Shown here piece by piece: positions 1-11,433 of a stretch of DNA of 64,000 bases. The notes beneath the pieces are model-generated. The model saw nothing but the letters and a program-made list of their open reading frames with translations, searched no databases and was not told the DNA's origin. The position numbers and the translations under genes were made by a program. Where the stretch lies: positions 1 through 64,000 of the forward strand of contig JBBMOL010000546.1 in the NCBI GenBank assembly GCA_037954665.1, in the 5' to 3' direction. This DNA is from Laguncularia racemosa. Its lineage: Eukaryota > Streptophyta > Magnoliopsida > Myrtales > Combretaceae. Position 1 is the first letter of the stretch, and each line of letters opens with the position of its first letter.

Positions 1-13
1 TGGGTTTAAAAGG

Positions 14-1010
14 TGATGGGAATCTTTCCGGTGACCTAGATGGATGTAGAACTTAATTTGGATGATGATCCAATCACTCATATTTACACTTATTTTTCTT
101 TATCTAATAAATATTTGAGTAATAATCTACAGGTACAATGATATTTTTTTCACGGGATGCCAATGACTCTCATTGTTGATCACTTAGGGACATCATAAGA
201 TTCTCATCCAATGGCCCGTTGTGATTCAATATCGTCCGATGCATTGGCTCTTTGAGGATTCTTATTATTTTGTATTTGTAATTATTTCTTTAGACTGTTT
301 ATGTGTAAGCTTTACGACATTTTTATTTGATTGTAATTGTGTTTTCAGGACTGGTCACCCTAAAGTGGCATAGTTGTAATTTTGTGAACATTTTAACCCT
401 AAAGGAGCAAGTATAAATACTTGCTTAAGTAGGGTTTTGAGGGAGCTTAGAAAATTTTTAGAACATACACTTCACGTGTGAGGGTTAGGGTTATCCTAAA
501 TCCAAATTACTCTTATCAATTTCAATCCCAAAAATTAAAATTGTGGCGAGTGACTTTAAAGTGAATTGTGAGTAATATCAATTCTTTGTTGTAATTTTTC
601 TTTTCATCACTACTGAGTTATATCTAAAGTTGATTAGGATTGTTCTTGGTTAGATTTTCATTTCATTTGTAATCACTTTTTCATGTTATAAGATTGATTG
701 GTTTGTATTAGTTCTAACCATCAATTTTGCAACATTTTGAACTGTAAATTGGCCTTATTGGGAAGGAGGATCACGGTCTTATTTTGATTGTTGATGTTTG
801 GAAATCTCTATAGGATTTTAAGTTGATTCAGTGATTCAATTGAGATTCATCATTGTGATTTTTATTATCTTGAAATATAGCATTCAGTCATCTTGCAACA
901 ATTAGGGTTCACGCAAAATTTGTTCCAATTTTGAACCGATTTTGATCTTGTGTTTTGGAGTTGTTCAATTAGTTCATTTGCATGTGCTTAATCTTGGTTT
1001 TAGAACATCA
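14..1010 (+). repeat. 5' LTR of element A
   Basis: Matches 3954-4956 along its whole length with scattered substitutions and small indels. Starts TGATGGG, ends ACATCA. A TATA box (TATAAATA, 412-419) lies inside an 18-bp inverted repeat, GCAAGTATAAATACTTGC (407-424). Confidence 0.9.
407..424 (+). promoter_or_regulatory. Palindromic TATA box of element A 5' LTR
   Basis: GCAAGTAT-AA-ATACTTGC is an inverted repeat with the TATA box at its centre. The same 18 bases recur in the 3' LTR (4352-4369) and, on the other strand, in both LTRs of element D (8869-8886, 12023-12040). Confidence 0.7.
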
Positions 1011-1015
1011 TCTTT

Positions 1016-1027
1016 TAGTATCAGAGC
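1016..1027 (+). promoter_or_regulatory. Primer binding site of element A (initiator Met tRNA type)
   Basis: TAGTATCAGAGC lies 5 bases after the LTR end. It differs at one base from TGGTATCAGAGC, the complement of the plant initiator Met tRNA 3' end. Confidence 0.75.
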
Positions 1028-2085
1028 TTAAGGTTATGAGAAGGGGTTGGTTGCAATTGGAATTTGAAAATTAGGGGATTGTTGAGTAGCACCTTTATCC
1101 AAAAATTGTTGACATGAAACTTGAATTGTTTTATTGTGTTGTTGAATTGTTATTTTGTTGATTAGTGGTTGTACACTTGGAGACTTGAACACTCTTGGCT
1201 TCCTTTAAACTTTAGCCGTGAATGTGTAATGTATTGGAAGTGGATTGTGAAGGAGTAAGAGTAGTGATCAATTGGAGAAGTGTGATTTGTGTTGTGTGTT
1301 TTCAGAAGTGAGGAGTAGCAAGTTGTAATTTTCATATTTGAATTTCAGAATTGAAGTGTGAGTTAAGGAGGCAATTTGAATTTCAAAGCACACATTAAGT
1401 GATTGATTAATTGTGTGTTCATTTGAATTTGAAATAGCTTCTTTCCATTTGTGGAATCTTGCAATTATTGAAGTCATTTTAAATTTGAAATTCGAGCTGC
1501 CTTTTTGTATTGAAGTTACGGTTTGTTATAGTTTATGGAAGTGGGAAGTGTACCGTGGCTTGAGGAGGAGTGTATGTAGCGTTGTATTTTTGTAAACTTA
1601 GTGAAGGGTGTGTACATTTGGTATTGGTTGTTGTATGTGTTGTTAAGATCATTTTTGCTAGTGGCGTGAACTTAGTGGACCGTGAGTAATAGAGGAAGTT
1701 GTGTGGTGGAGAATTGTGTGTTGTGTATGTGTTTAATTGCTGTCAATTGTGTATTTAAGTAGTGAGAAGCTAAGGCAAGAAAAATGAAAGGGAGTAGTAG
1801 AATTTGAAATTCAAATAAGTCATTAAAGTATGAAAATAATTAAACTAATTACTTAAACACTTGTAGTTGAATTTAATTCTATCTACTTGAAAGTAGTTAT
1901 GTGTACTTCATTTAATTAACTTTACTTGAAGTACTAAGAATTATTTCCTTATGCTTTAAAGTTCTTGCAACGTGGGCTTATTACATTATTGTGGTTGTAA
2001 GCATGTTGGTTGGTGTTGTTGAAGGAGTGTGCTGTAATTTGTGGAATTACTTCATCAAATCACAAACATATCCAATGATAGTGTG
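1028..2085 (+). other. Leader of element A
   Basis: About 1 kb of AT-rich, GT-biased sequence between the primer site and gag with no credible coding region. Parts match, in inverse orientation, the leader of element D (10469-11415), for example the stretch around 1480-1560. Confidence 0.6.
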
Positions 2086-3114
2086 AATGGGGAATTGGCA
2101 ATGAGGCTAATAGCCAGGTTAGTGGAGGTTAGGGTCATAACACTGTAGGTAGGAGGACTTTGGAAGAACAACTTCAGGATCTTACTACCATTATTGCTAC
2201 TTTGGCAACTAGGATTGACAAGATGATATTACCACAACCACCAGTGGCAAACTTTTAGGCACCACCTCGAGTAGCTCCACGGAACCTCTAGAGAGAAGGA
2301 GTAGTGGGAAGAGGAAATTTGGGTAGAACGATGGAGGGAGATCATTACCCGTACAGGGAAGAGAGGGACGATAATTTTGGGGTTAATCCTTATACAAATA
2401 GGGATTTTAGGCCACTTAGGGATTGGAATATGTGAAGTTGCAGATGCTTTCTTTTGATGGTAAGGGTTCAATTGATGATTATCTGGACTGGGAGGATAAA
2501 GTTGAAGGTCTCTTGAGTGCTATGAGATCAATGATAATACCCGAATCCGACTGGCTGTTGTTGAATTCACAGGGTATGCTGCCTTATGGTGGAAAAATCT
2601 GATTATCAGCAAGCGTAGGGATGGGAGGCTGAGATGCAGACATGGAGGGACATGAAGAGGGTTTTGAGGAAAAGATTTATTCCTGAGCACTATAAATAGG
2701 AACTGTTCATGCGTCTTCAGACATTGAGGTAGGGAAGCAAGACAATTGATGATTATGTGCAAGAGTTTGAAACCTTCATGATTATATATGGGTTAATTGA
2801 GCCTCTAGAGCAAACCCTAGCACGCTTCGTCTCAGGGCTAAAATATGAGATAGCATGTGTTGTCGAGCTATAGAGATACAGTACACTTAATGTGGCTATG
2901 CAATTAGCTTTGAAAGTGGAGAGGCATAAGCGATCTAATTTATTTAAGGTTCCGAATAGCAGGCTCAGTACTACTACTAGGCCCGTGGGAGCTGATGGTC
3001 GATCAGGAGGACCAAAGGTGGTAGGTGAGATAGTGAGGGTAATGGACAGAGCTACCCCAGCACAGATAGGGAAACATATCCTCTGGGAAGGGTAAAGAGG
3101 TAATAGCACCAGAC
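2086..3114 (+). pseudogene. gag of element A, degenerate
   Basis: Conceptual translation across frames gives a plant gypsy gag (retrotransposon gag domain). An acidic N-terminal half is followed by the signature YLDWEDKVEG, AVVEFTGYAALWWKNL, a KRVLRKRFIPEHY-like block and ARFVSGLKYEIA. The frame is broken by several stops and at least one frameshift, so no capsid can be made. The order and spacing match the intact part of the F gag (61244-61885). Start and end are approximate. The zinc knuckle falls at the beginning of the next ORF. Confidence 0.75.
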
Positions 3115-3942
3115 GTGAGGCAAACTGTTCCGGGATCTACAAGTGGGAAAGTACGCCAAATGAAATGTTTTAAATGCATGGAATTTGGGCATATGGCAGC
3201 ACAGTATCCTAATAAGAGGGTTATGACTGTTATGGAGGGTGCTGAAGAGGATGTTGAGGATGAGAAGGAACAGGCTGAACCTACAAATTTGTCTATAGCA
3301 CTGCAGGAGTACTATGATGATCAGATTGCAGAAACACATGAGGAGGGTACAGGTGAACAGTATTTACCCATTAATGTGTTACGTAGGACTCTGACTTTAT
3401 CTCTTAATGCTAGGGATAAACAGAGGGAGATCATATTCCACACTTCTTGTAGGATCAGAGGTAACCTTTGTGTATTTATCATAGATAGTGGTAGTTGCAC
3501 GAATGTTATATCTGCTGCATTGGTAGATAGATTACAATTATCTACTAGTCTACATCTTAGCCCTTATAACTTGCATTGGTTGGATAATCAGAGCGATATG
3601 CATGTTACATTGAGGGCAAAGGTGCCTGTGAGTGTTGGGCAGAAATATCACGATGAGATCTTATGTGATGTGATTCCCATGTGTGCATTCCACTTACTAT
3701 TGGGTAGGCCTTGGATGTTTGATCGAAAGGTGTTGCATGATGGTTTCAGAAACACCTACATGTTTAGTATGGGAGGGTCTCGAATAGTACTGTTACCTAT
3801 ATCTCCATATGAGGTGCACAAATTCCAAGAGCAGATCAAGACTACTTCAGTTTCATCTAGTAACTGGGAGAACAGGCCAACAAAGATGTTCGGGTTCAGT
3901 CTAAGAAATGACCCTCTGGATTTGAGAGTAAATCTTTCATAG
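3115..3942 (+). CDS. Zinc knuckle plus aspartic protease ORF of element A
   Basis: The 275-aa ORF begins with the end of gag. A CCHC knuckle around residues 19-32 (CFKCMEFGHMAAQY) has its last Cys replaced by Tyr, so it is probably non-functional. An acidic linker follows, then a retropepsin-like domain with active site IIDSGSCTNV (about residues 122-131), and an LLGRPWMFDRKVLHDG block typical of plant gypsy proteases. The C-terminal DLRVNLS runs into the purine tract before the 3' LTR. This is like the D ORF, which ends DLRTNLF, so the ORF ends where a full polyprotein would end and has no polymerase in between. The annotated Met may not be the native start, since gag and protease were probably one reading frame. 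Confidence 0.85.
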   Translation: MRQTVPGSTSGKVRQMKCFKCMEFGHMAAQYPNKRVMTVMEGAEEDVEDEKEQAEPTNLSIALQEYYDDQIAETHEEGTGEQYLPINVLRRTLTLSLNARDKQREIIFHTSCRIRGNLCVFIIDSGSCTNVISAALVDRLQLSTSLHLSPYNLHWLDNQSDMHVTLRAKVPVSVGQKYHDEILCDVIPMCAFHLLLGRPWMFDRKVLHDGFRNTYMFSMGGSRIVLLPISPYEVHKFQEQIKTTSVSSSNWENRPTKMFGFSLRNDPLDLRVNLS

Positions 3943-3953
3943 GCCAGAGGAGA
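3941..3953 (+). promoter_or_regulatory. Polypurine tract of element A
   Basis: AGGCCAGAGGAGA directly abuts the 3' LTR start TGATGAG. Element D has the near-identical AGGCCTGAGGAGA in the same place. In such elements it primes plus-strand DNA synthesis. Confidence 0.8.
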
Positions 3954-4956
3954 TGATGAGAATCTTTCCGGTGACCTAGATGGATACAGAACTTGATTTG
4001 GATAATGATCCAAATCACTCATATTTACACTTATTTTTCTTTATCTAATAAATATTTGAGTGATAATCTTACAGGTACAATGATATTTTCTTCACGGGAT
4101 GCCAAATGACTCTAATTGTTGATCACTTAGGGACATCATCAGATTCTCATCCAATGGCCCGCTGTGATCAACGATGCCCCAATGCATTGGCTCTTTGAGG
4201 ATTCTTATTATTTTGTATTTGTAATTATTTCTTTGGACTATTTATGTGTAAGCTTTTGGGACATTTTTATTCGATTGTAATTGTGTTTTTAGGACCAGCT
4301 ACCCTAAAGTGACATAGTTGTAATTTTGTGGACATTTTAACCCTAAAGGGAGCAAGTATAAATACTTGCTTAAGTAGGGTTTTGAGGGATCTTAGAAAAT
4401 TTTCAAAACATACTCTTCATGTGTGAGGGTTAGGGTTATCCTAAATCCAAATTACTCTTATCACTTTCAATCCTAAAAATTGAAATTGTGGCGAGTGGCT
4501 TCAAAGTGAATTGTGAGTATTATCAATTCTCTTTATTGTAATTTTCCTTTTCATCACTAGTGAGTTATATCTAGGGTTGATTAGGATTGTTCTTGGTCAG
4601 ATTTTGATTTCATTTGTAATCACTTTATCATGTTATAAGATTGATTGGTTTTGACATTAGTTCTAACCATCAATTTTGCAACATTTTGAACCGTGAATTG
4701 GCCTTGTTGGGAAGGAAGATCACGGTCTTGTTTTGATTGTTGATGTTTAGAAATCTCTTGGATTTTAAGTTGGTTTAGTGATTCAATTGAGGATTTCATC
4801 ATTGTGATTTTATTATCTTGAAATATAACATTTAGATCATCTTGCAACAATTAGGGTTCATGCAAAATTTGTTCCAATTTTGAACCGGTTTTGATCTTGT
4901 GTTTTGGAGTTGTTTAATTCATTTGCATGTGCTTAATCTTAGTTTTAGGCACATCA
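3954..4956 (+). repeat. 3' LTR of element A
   Basis: Starts TGATGAGAATC, ends ACATCA, and is followed by the target duplication AAAGG. It aligns with 14-1010 throughout. The palindromic TATA box is at 4352-4369. Confidence 0.9.
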
Positions 4957-4961
4957 AAAGG

Positions 4962-5924
4962 ACGGTAAGTTAAGAACACAACATTCTCTCCCTCTTCGAA
5001 TGTCATTGTCTTGATCTCTCCATACCTCTACACCTTATTGACTTAAGTATCAAAGTGGCAATACTAGAATCATCTTCGATGCCATTCGATAGCTCACATG
5101 TGTTCAATTCGCAAGCCCATTCCCCTAGAATCCCAATAACTACAAGGATGTTAGACTAGCTGCCTAAGAAGCAAGAATTGTGTGTCAATAGTACCTAAAA
5201 TTTGAAGTTATTAAATCCATTCAAATTGACAAAAGTTGCTAAATTTTATGCTCTTAAATTTTTACTTATCAAATTTATTACTTCTATTATTATTAAACAA
5301 ATAGCATGATAATTAATTCATTGCTCAAAAGGACACAATTATAGTTGAAATTATAATTTCAATAAGAAAAAATGTTTTGATTGGGTAAGATGTAACGATC
5401 CTAAAAAGTGCCTAGTAGGATTAACTAAAAGCTATTACACTATGAATGTACCAATTACATGATAAACACTTTATAAGTTAGAAGTTACAAGATTCTACAT
5501 AAATATTTAATTAATTAAAACTAATCATATTATATATAGTCATATAATAAAAAAATAACTACGAATTCCCTTATTTCATGATTGACTAATATCATAGAGA
5601 ATCGGGCTGCCAAACGCGTTATCCTTTCCTACTACTATCTAACAATGATGGCCTCCAAACAAGGTAAAGTCTCATGTAATACGCTTCAAGTTTTAGATTA
5701 AACCAATTCATTAATTAATTAGTTTAAAGGTGACCAGCAAAATATATCAATTAGACAATCAATCCATAAAGAAATAATATTAAGTCACAACTTATCAACC
5801 AACTCATTCAATCTCAATAACAGTAATGATCTTAACATGATCCCTAGCTAAACACCCCAGGATGCTCTTTAACCTTTCCTTAATATCAACTGGTTAATTA
5901 ATCCATTAATTAATTCATTCAAGG
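4962..5924. other. Unassigned AT-rich spacer between A and B
   Basis: About 960 bases with no ORF of note, no repeat shared with the rest of the window, and no RNA gene that I can recognise. This is the only clear stretch without an identifiable element, apart from 24781-25244. Confidence 0.5.
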
Positions 5925-6108
5925 GTGATTGATGAAGGACGAAACACTCTTAATTCCTAGATGATTTCAAGTTCTTTTTGTTGTAAATCGAGTGGAAATC
6001 ATTTAGAATTGGTACTTAATAGCATAATGTATCGCTTTCAGGTGATGTGGAACCTATGACGAAGAAATCAATTGGATTCATCAAGAAAAAAAGGAAAAGC
6101 CAAGCTTT

Positions 6109-6154
6109 TTGCCCATACACCCCCTCCATACGGGGTCATATCAACCTAGACTAG

Positions 6155-6195
<41 letters not shown>

Positions 6196-6240
6196 ATGCG
6201 TAGAAGGCGCTACGCCCCTTCCATACGGGGCGTATGGATC
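6109..6240 (+). repeat. Palindrome array with 39-base C tract in B 5' LTR
   Basis: Contains CCATACGGGG at 6127, an uninterrupted run of 39 C (6155-6193), and the inverted repeat CCATACGGGGCGTATGG (6221-6237) preceded by GCTACGCCCC. The 34-base block at 6202-6235 recurs unchanged at 17492-17525, after pol. It lies about 60 bp upstream of the TATA region. Confidence 0.85.
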
Positions 6241-6294
6241 AGCTGTAACTTTAATTTTCCTGATATTTGCCCCTTTTCTCTTACTTTGTACATA

Positions 6295-6310
6295 TCTATA
6301 TATATATTTA
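6295..6310 (+). promoter_or_regulatory. Putative TATA box of B LTR
   Basis: CTATATATATATTTAAG-like stretch followed by a purine-rich then CT-rich leader. It is preserved in the 3' LTR near 21378-21396. Confidence 0.6.
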
Positions 6311-7267
6311 AGTGGAGAGAGAAAGGGGCAGACCAAGGGTTTTACTATTAACACACATCTCACTTTTCTCTCTTGGCACAACAACACAAGAGGATCCTTG
6401 TCTCAACCAAAGCATTCAAGATTCAAACTTCCGGGTGGTAATCATGAACTCTAGTTGCTCTCCTATCAATTGTAATTACATTCTTTCTCTCTTGGAGGAG
6501 TAATCTAGAGATCTAAATCTCTTTTGAAACCATTCTTGTCATGTGATGAAGGATTGATCTTAATGAAGACATATTGATGTTCTTTTGTTTAATTACTTGT
6601 TCTTGATGTGTACCTTAGATTTATATTTCCGGAGTATGAATCTATATTTGATTTCATTTAAGTTGATTGAGAAATTGCTTGTATGATTAGATCTAAGGGT
6701 AATGAATGCGATTTGATCATGATTATAGAGATAGGATAACGAAAATCTTCTGTTTACCAACCGAACGGTGAGAGAGTCAAGTGCTTCATGCAATCCTAGG
6801 TTGCTATTAGTTAAGAAGAGATTCTAACGGATAAACCTAGGATCAAATAAGCTAATAGATTTGAGAGAACTGTTAGTTTGACTAATGAAACTCTACAGCT
6901 TAAGAACTGGATTGTTTAATCTTTTGTTTCTAATGATTCGCATGGCATGAATGGATTAGAGAGAGATCTAGGTTGCTTAGTTGTTGATTCGAACTCGTGT
7001 TTTGTTAAGTTCCTTTTCTTTAGCTTAGTACATTTTATAATTTGTCTCTTTTAGTTAAGTTCATTAAATCATTTACTCGCCTTGATCAGCTGGATAATAA
7101 GAACGGAGTAAATATTAGTAATTGGTGAACTTTAATCTTCCTTGGAATGACCTTAATTTCGAACACTATATTACGCTACGATAGGTGCGCTTGCCTATTG
7201 CATCGTAGTTGGAAGCAAGGAACAGGTTTATAAATTATTAAGCTACGATCCGCAATGATCAAGTTTT

Positions 7268-7285
7268 TGGCGCCATTGCCGGGGA
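7268..7285 (+). promoter_or_regulatory. Primer binding site of B (Asp tRNA type)
   Basis: TGGCGCCATTGCCGGGGA, six bases after the LTR end. It differs at one position from the TGGCGCCGTTGCCGGGGA seen in plant Athila and Tat elements, which pairs with the Asp tRNA 3' end. Confidence 0.85.
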
Positions 7286-7421
7286 TGTATTAATGATTTC
7301 ACCTTTATTAAGAACACATCTTACTTATTAATTCAGCCAGTTTCTTTTTATTTGCTTTGTTGATATTCATCTGGTTGATTGAATAGTGAATCTACTAGCT
7401 TTCTACATCTCTTGACAGTGC

Positions 7422-8279
7422 ATGACCAGAGGCCATTCCAAAGGACTTATTGACTTCAATCCAGAACCTGAAAGAGTTATTCAAAGTTACAAGAAGAGAG
7501 GAAAGTTTAAGGTAGAAGCTTCATCAACAAGTCTAAGGGAAGACTTACCAAAAGGAGAGATGGAGAATGTACCAGAAGATGATCCGGTTGAAGACCCTCC
7601 TCCCCCTCATCAGATAGTTCAAAACAGGGGAAGAATGAATGGTCTTCCAAGAACCAATTTGGATTATTCTCGACCAAATCTTCAAGGTATAACTTCCAGT
7701 ATTGTCAGACCACGGGTTCAGGCAACCAATTTCGAGATAAAGCCAAGTATGATCAAGATGGTTCAAGACAATGCCCAATTTGAAGGATTACAGGATGAAG
7801 ACCCCACAACACATGTTCTACTCTTCTTAGAGTTGTGCGACACTTTCAAGTTTAATGGGGTTAGTGAAGATGCAAAAAGGCTTAGACTTTTCCCATTTTC
7901 CTTAAGGGGGAAAGCTAAGCAATGGTTGGGGAACTTACCCAATGAGTCCATCACTACATGGGATGATTTATTAATGCGATTCATGGACAAATACTTTCCT
8001 CCCTCAAAGACTGCCAAACTCAGATAAGAGATACAAGGACTCAGAAACTCTCTTTGAGGCATGGGAGAGATTCAAGAAATCATTAAGAAAATGTTCGCAT
8101 CATGGGATTCCCGAATGGTGGCAAGTTCAATTATTTTACAATAAGCTGAATTATCAGACAAAGCAAACGATTAATGCAACTGCTAGTGGGACTCTCAAAC
8201 ACCAAACCCCAGAGGAAAGCTTATGAATTTTTGAAGACATGGCCGAAGATGATTATAAGAGCTCACGTGGTCGAATTAG
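7422..8279 (+). pseudogene. gag of element B, N-terminal part, interrupted by element D
   Basis: Opens with ATG at 7422 and reads 201 aa to a stop near 8025. It shows the Athila gag core: PSMIKMVQ, TTHVLLFLELCDTF, AKRLRLFPFSLRGKAKQWL and TTWDDLLMRFMDKYFPP. After the first stop, gag sequence continues in other frames to 8279, where D is inserted. The coding sequence resumes at 12479. Several stops and shifts before the insertion make it non-functional even without D. The role in the family is a capsid precursor forming cytoplasmic particles. Confidence 0.85.
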
Positions 8280-9320
8280 TGATGTGCCTAAATCCACTTG
8301 GAAGCATAATAAAAAGACTCAAGAAAACAAATTCAAATCAACCACAAAAACCGGTTCCAAAGAAAGATAAAATTGCGTGAACTTAGTGAAGGTGCAATGA
8401 AATGCAAATACTCAATGATGCAATTATGATACCACAATAATAATCTCTTCTAACATCACACTAATCACATATAATCCTACGTGAATAATCTACAAACTCA
8501 AAATAAATCTTCAATTCTAAGAACCCCTTTCCACAAGTGATAATCAAGTTTCAAGAAGTAATCTCTAAGGAAGAACCGAATTCAAATGCAAAGGATCTCA
8601 ATTAAGCATAAGAATTCGAAAATAATAGGAAGCAAATCTGTCCAAGAACTATCTCAATTCACCCCTAGATATGACACACTAGAGAAGAAAAGAAATCACA
8701 ACAAAATGAAATTGATACTACTCACAATTTCAAGGTGTTGCACTCGCCACAATTTCAACTCTTAGGATTGAAATTGATAAGAGTCTAATGACAATTAGGA
8801 AACCCTAATCCTCACGTGAAATGTACTCTCAAATCTGTAAAAATTGGCCCCCTCAAACCCTCTCTTAAGCAAGTATTTATACTTGCTACTCTTAAGGTTA
8901 AAAAGTGGTCAAAATTACAAGTTTGCCACTTTTAAGGTAGCTAGTTCTAAATGAAAATTACAACGAAATAAAAGTTTCCCAAAACCAAATACAACAAAAA
9001 ATAATTCATAAAAGAAGAAATATATAAAAGAAATGGTCTTTAAGATGCCGGTCTTTTATAGGATCCATCGGCCCAACTCATCATCGGTTCAGGTCGGTCC
9101 ATGGATAACCCACAAGTTGAGTCTGAGGGAGTTTGTCCATTGCCCTATAAAATATGATAAGTGTGCCTGTTGGAAAACACAATACAAGAATAATAGAAAA
9201 GAGGTTAATATATAAATAATTCCGGGGTCGATCTGCTCAAAATGGGCCCTCATCGCCAAGATTTGAAATCCTTTAGTTCTTGCCCTAATGATAGGTCTTG
9301 TCGGATTTTTATTCCTATCA
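8280..9320 (-). repeat. 3' LTR of element D
   Basis: On the minus strand it starts TGATAGGAATAAA after the purine tract and ends next to ATTAG. It matches 11434-12473 almost base for base. The palindromic TATA box is at 8869-8886. Short ORFs inside it occur at the same place in both LTRs and are not genes. Confidence 0.92.
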
Positions 9321-9333
9321 TCTCCTCAGGCCT
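9321..9333 (-). promoter_or_regulatory. Polypurine tract of element D
   Basis: AGGCCTGAGGAGA on the minus strand, abutting the LTR. It nearly matches element A's tract at 3941-3953. Confidence 0.8.
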
Positions 9334-10468
9334 AAAAAAGATTTGTCCTCAAATCTAGTAGGTCAAATGCAATAGAGACTTTGTTTTCTCCTAGCAATTC
9401 ATCTGAAGAAGTATCTCTGCAGAATCCCAATATCTGAAATACTACAGGTGGTGATTGTTTTCTCTCCTCCATTTCTAGGATGTATCTCATCTGCAACACA
9501 AATAATGCTCCATTATCCAATAAAGTCACCCTTGTATCAACTTGTTCCACTGAAACTGTTTCCTCCTTTTCTAACTTATCTATATGTTGCTGATCCTCAT
9601 AGTCTTCTAATGGTTAGCCCAACTGCTCATTACCTTCTAAAACCTTTGAAGGTGAACATAACTGTCTCTGAACAGTCTGGCTCTTTGGTGGTCTGCTCAT
9701 CTGACTATGATCATTAGGATCCTCTAAAGGTTGGCACATCGGTGTCTGACAAATTTTATGCTCTAAGGGTTGGCTCGTGTCACTAGAGCCTTCAAGAACC
9801 TTTGAAGGTTGGTATACCTGCATCTGCACAGTTTGGTCCTTTGAAGGTTTGATCATGTGGCTATGATCCTCACGAACTTGTGATGGTTGTTTTATTTGTC
9901 TTTGCATCTCCTGGACCTCTGATGATGACATAGGGTTCAATACTATACGTTTACCATCCTTTTTAAACATATAAGTATTTCTATACCCATCATGTAATAC
10001 CATCCTATCATACAACCATGGTCTACTAAGTAATATATGGGATGCACAAAGAGGAAGAATATCACATTCAAGCTCATCATAGTACTTGTCCCCTATATTG
10101 AAGGGTACCCTAGCCCTTTGGGTTACACAAAGACCATCTTGATCATTCAACCAATGTAATGTATAGGGTTTGGGATGTGGGATAGTTTCAAGTTTCAACT
10201 TCGATACTAATGATGCAGCTACAACATTAGTACAACTTCCACCATCAATAATAATTGCGCACAAGTTTCCTTGTACCCTACAAGAAGTATGGAACAAGTT
10301 CTCTCTTTGTCCCTCATCAATGGTTGGAAAAGAAGTCATGTGCTGATGCAATATGTTAGCATAATGAAACATTTCACTAGACATGATTGTACTCAAATCC
10401 AACAATACAATAATTATCTTCACACTTCCAAGGTTCAAGTACACAACCAAACCACAAATGAAGTACAC
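9332..10468 (-). pseudogene. Aspartic protease ORF of D with a 26-residue tandem repeat tail
   Basis: The minus-strand ORF runs 284 aa from 10468 to a stop at 9614-9616 and resumes in frame to 9332. Around residue 55 begins the block RENLFHTSCRVQG. The retropepsin-like active site is IIIDGGSCTNVV (72-83), followed by a CDILPLCASHILLSRPW block near residue 145. Residues 194-284 are tandem repeats of 26 aa, rich in Q, P, S and K. The break at 9614 changes a Gln codon (CAA) to TAA. After it the frame runs on to DLRTNLF and the purine tract, as in element A. The start codon is uncertain because the upstream gag is missing. Confidence 0.8.
9617..9889 (-). repeat. 78-bp coding tandem repeat in D
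   Basis: Three full 26-residue units and a half unit lie at residues 194-219, 220-245, 246-271 and 272-284. Each starts QPS, QPL or SPS and contains a QTVQMQ, QTPMC or QTVQRQ-like block. A further half unit follows the in-frame stop. Confidence 0.75.
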
Positions 10469-11415
10469 TCAACTACTTTCAAGTAGATAGAATTAAATTC
10501 AACAAGAAGTGTTTAAGTAACTAGTTCAATTACTTTTACACTTTAATGATTTGTTTGAATTTTAAATTCCACTACTCAACCTTTCTTTCTTGCTAAATTT
10601 TTATACCCACAATGAATCTTAATGTGCAGCACCTTATACTACACACAACTCCACAAATTTATACCACCGCACACACCTAATCACGATGCACTCACTTCAC
10701 CATAACACCAATTCACCATGTTACAACACCTTCAATCAACATACACACATAACGCCACACATACATACCCTTCACTAATTTTACAAAAATACAACTCCAC
10801 ACACATATACCTTTTATACACGTTGCAACACACACATACACAATCTTCCACACTTGTATTTCTCCACTTCTATACAAGTTTCAAACCGTAACTCACAACA
10901 AAAGGCAGCTTAAGTTCAAATTCAAAATGAGATCATTAATTACAATATTCCACAAATGGTAAGAAGCCACTTTCAAATTCAAATGAACACACAATTAAGC
11001 AATGACTTAATGTGTGTTTTGAAATTCAAATTGCTTCCTTAACTCACACCTCAAATCTAGAAATTGCACTTCTCCAATTCAGAATTACACAATGGAAATC
11101 ACAACAACAAACTTCACAACCTCTCTCACGCCACAACTAGTCACGGCAAGAACAAGGTAAATTTTCAAGCTCACACAATTGTTGAATTAACAACACTTTG
11201 ATTCTTCCTTCCTTCCACGAAAATTATTGATCATAAGATGATACAACAGCCTTCCCAATCCAACTCTAACAAACAGCAAATTAAATTCCAAGCCAAGGCA
11301 ATTTCGCAAGCTCAAAACCACAATAACAACACAATTTGCAGTTTTCACTATATCAACCCTAATTGATGATTAATTCCACGAAATCAAATACAACCAATCC
11401 CTTCTCTCAACATGT
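10469..11415 (-). other. Leader of element D
   Basis: AT-rich, CA-biased on the plus strand, with no credible coding region. It matches the A leader (1028-2085) in inverse orientation in several blocks. The gag core expected between leader and protease is missing. Confidence 0.6.
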
Positions 11416-11427
11416 GCTCTGATACCA
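11416..11427 (-). promoter_or_regulatory. Primer binding site of D (initiator Met tRNA type)
   Basis: GCTCTGATACCA on the plus strand is the exact complement of TGGTATCAGAGC. It lies six bases from the LTR edge at 11434. Confidence 0.9.
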
Positions 11428-11433
11428 AAAAGA

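Larger units (their letters stand above)
14..4956 (+). mobile_element. Element A: complete short non-autonomous gypsy-type LTR retrotransposon
   Basis: Two direct repeats of about 1 kb (14-1010 and 3954-4956) flank a 2.9 kb interior. Both start TGATG and end CA. The 5-bp target duplication AAAGG is perfect (9-13 and 4957-4961), so the insertion is complete. An initiator-Met-type primer site follows the 5' LTR and a purine tract precedes the 3' LTR. The interior holds a decayed gag and an aspartic protease ORF but no RT, RNase H or integrase, so it would depend on proteins from another element. Leader, protease, purine tract and LTR start resemble element D, so A and D form one family. Confidence 0.9.
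5930..7261 (+). repeat. 5' LTR of element B
   Basis: Starts TGATGAAGG and ends GATCA just before the primer site. It aligns with 21158-21568 and 24186-24780. The upstream half holds a palindrome array with a 39-base C tract, then a TATA region at 6295-6310 and a CT-rich leader. The 3' LTR has lost the array. The exact 5' boundary rests on the GTGAT/GTGAC flanks, because the first 30 bases of the two LTRs align poorly. Confidence 0.8.

Noticed and set aside
2892..3339. Antisense ORFs over A gag and protease (2753-3109, 3052-3339)
   Set aside because: Shadows of the plus-strand gag and protease; no independent features.
4962..5924. Host gene or RNA gene in the A-B spacer
   Set aside because: No ORF longer than noise, no splice-linked exons and no tRNA or rRNA pattern that I can support.
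6109..6387. Pro-rich and Gly-rich ORFs over the C tracts (also 17206-17545)
   Set aside because: Produced by poly-C and poly-G reading; no start context or conserved domain.
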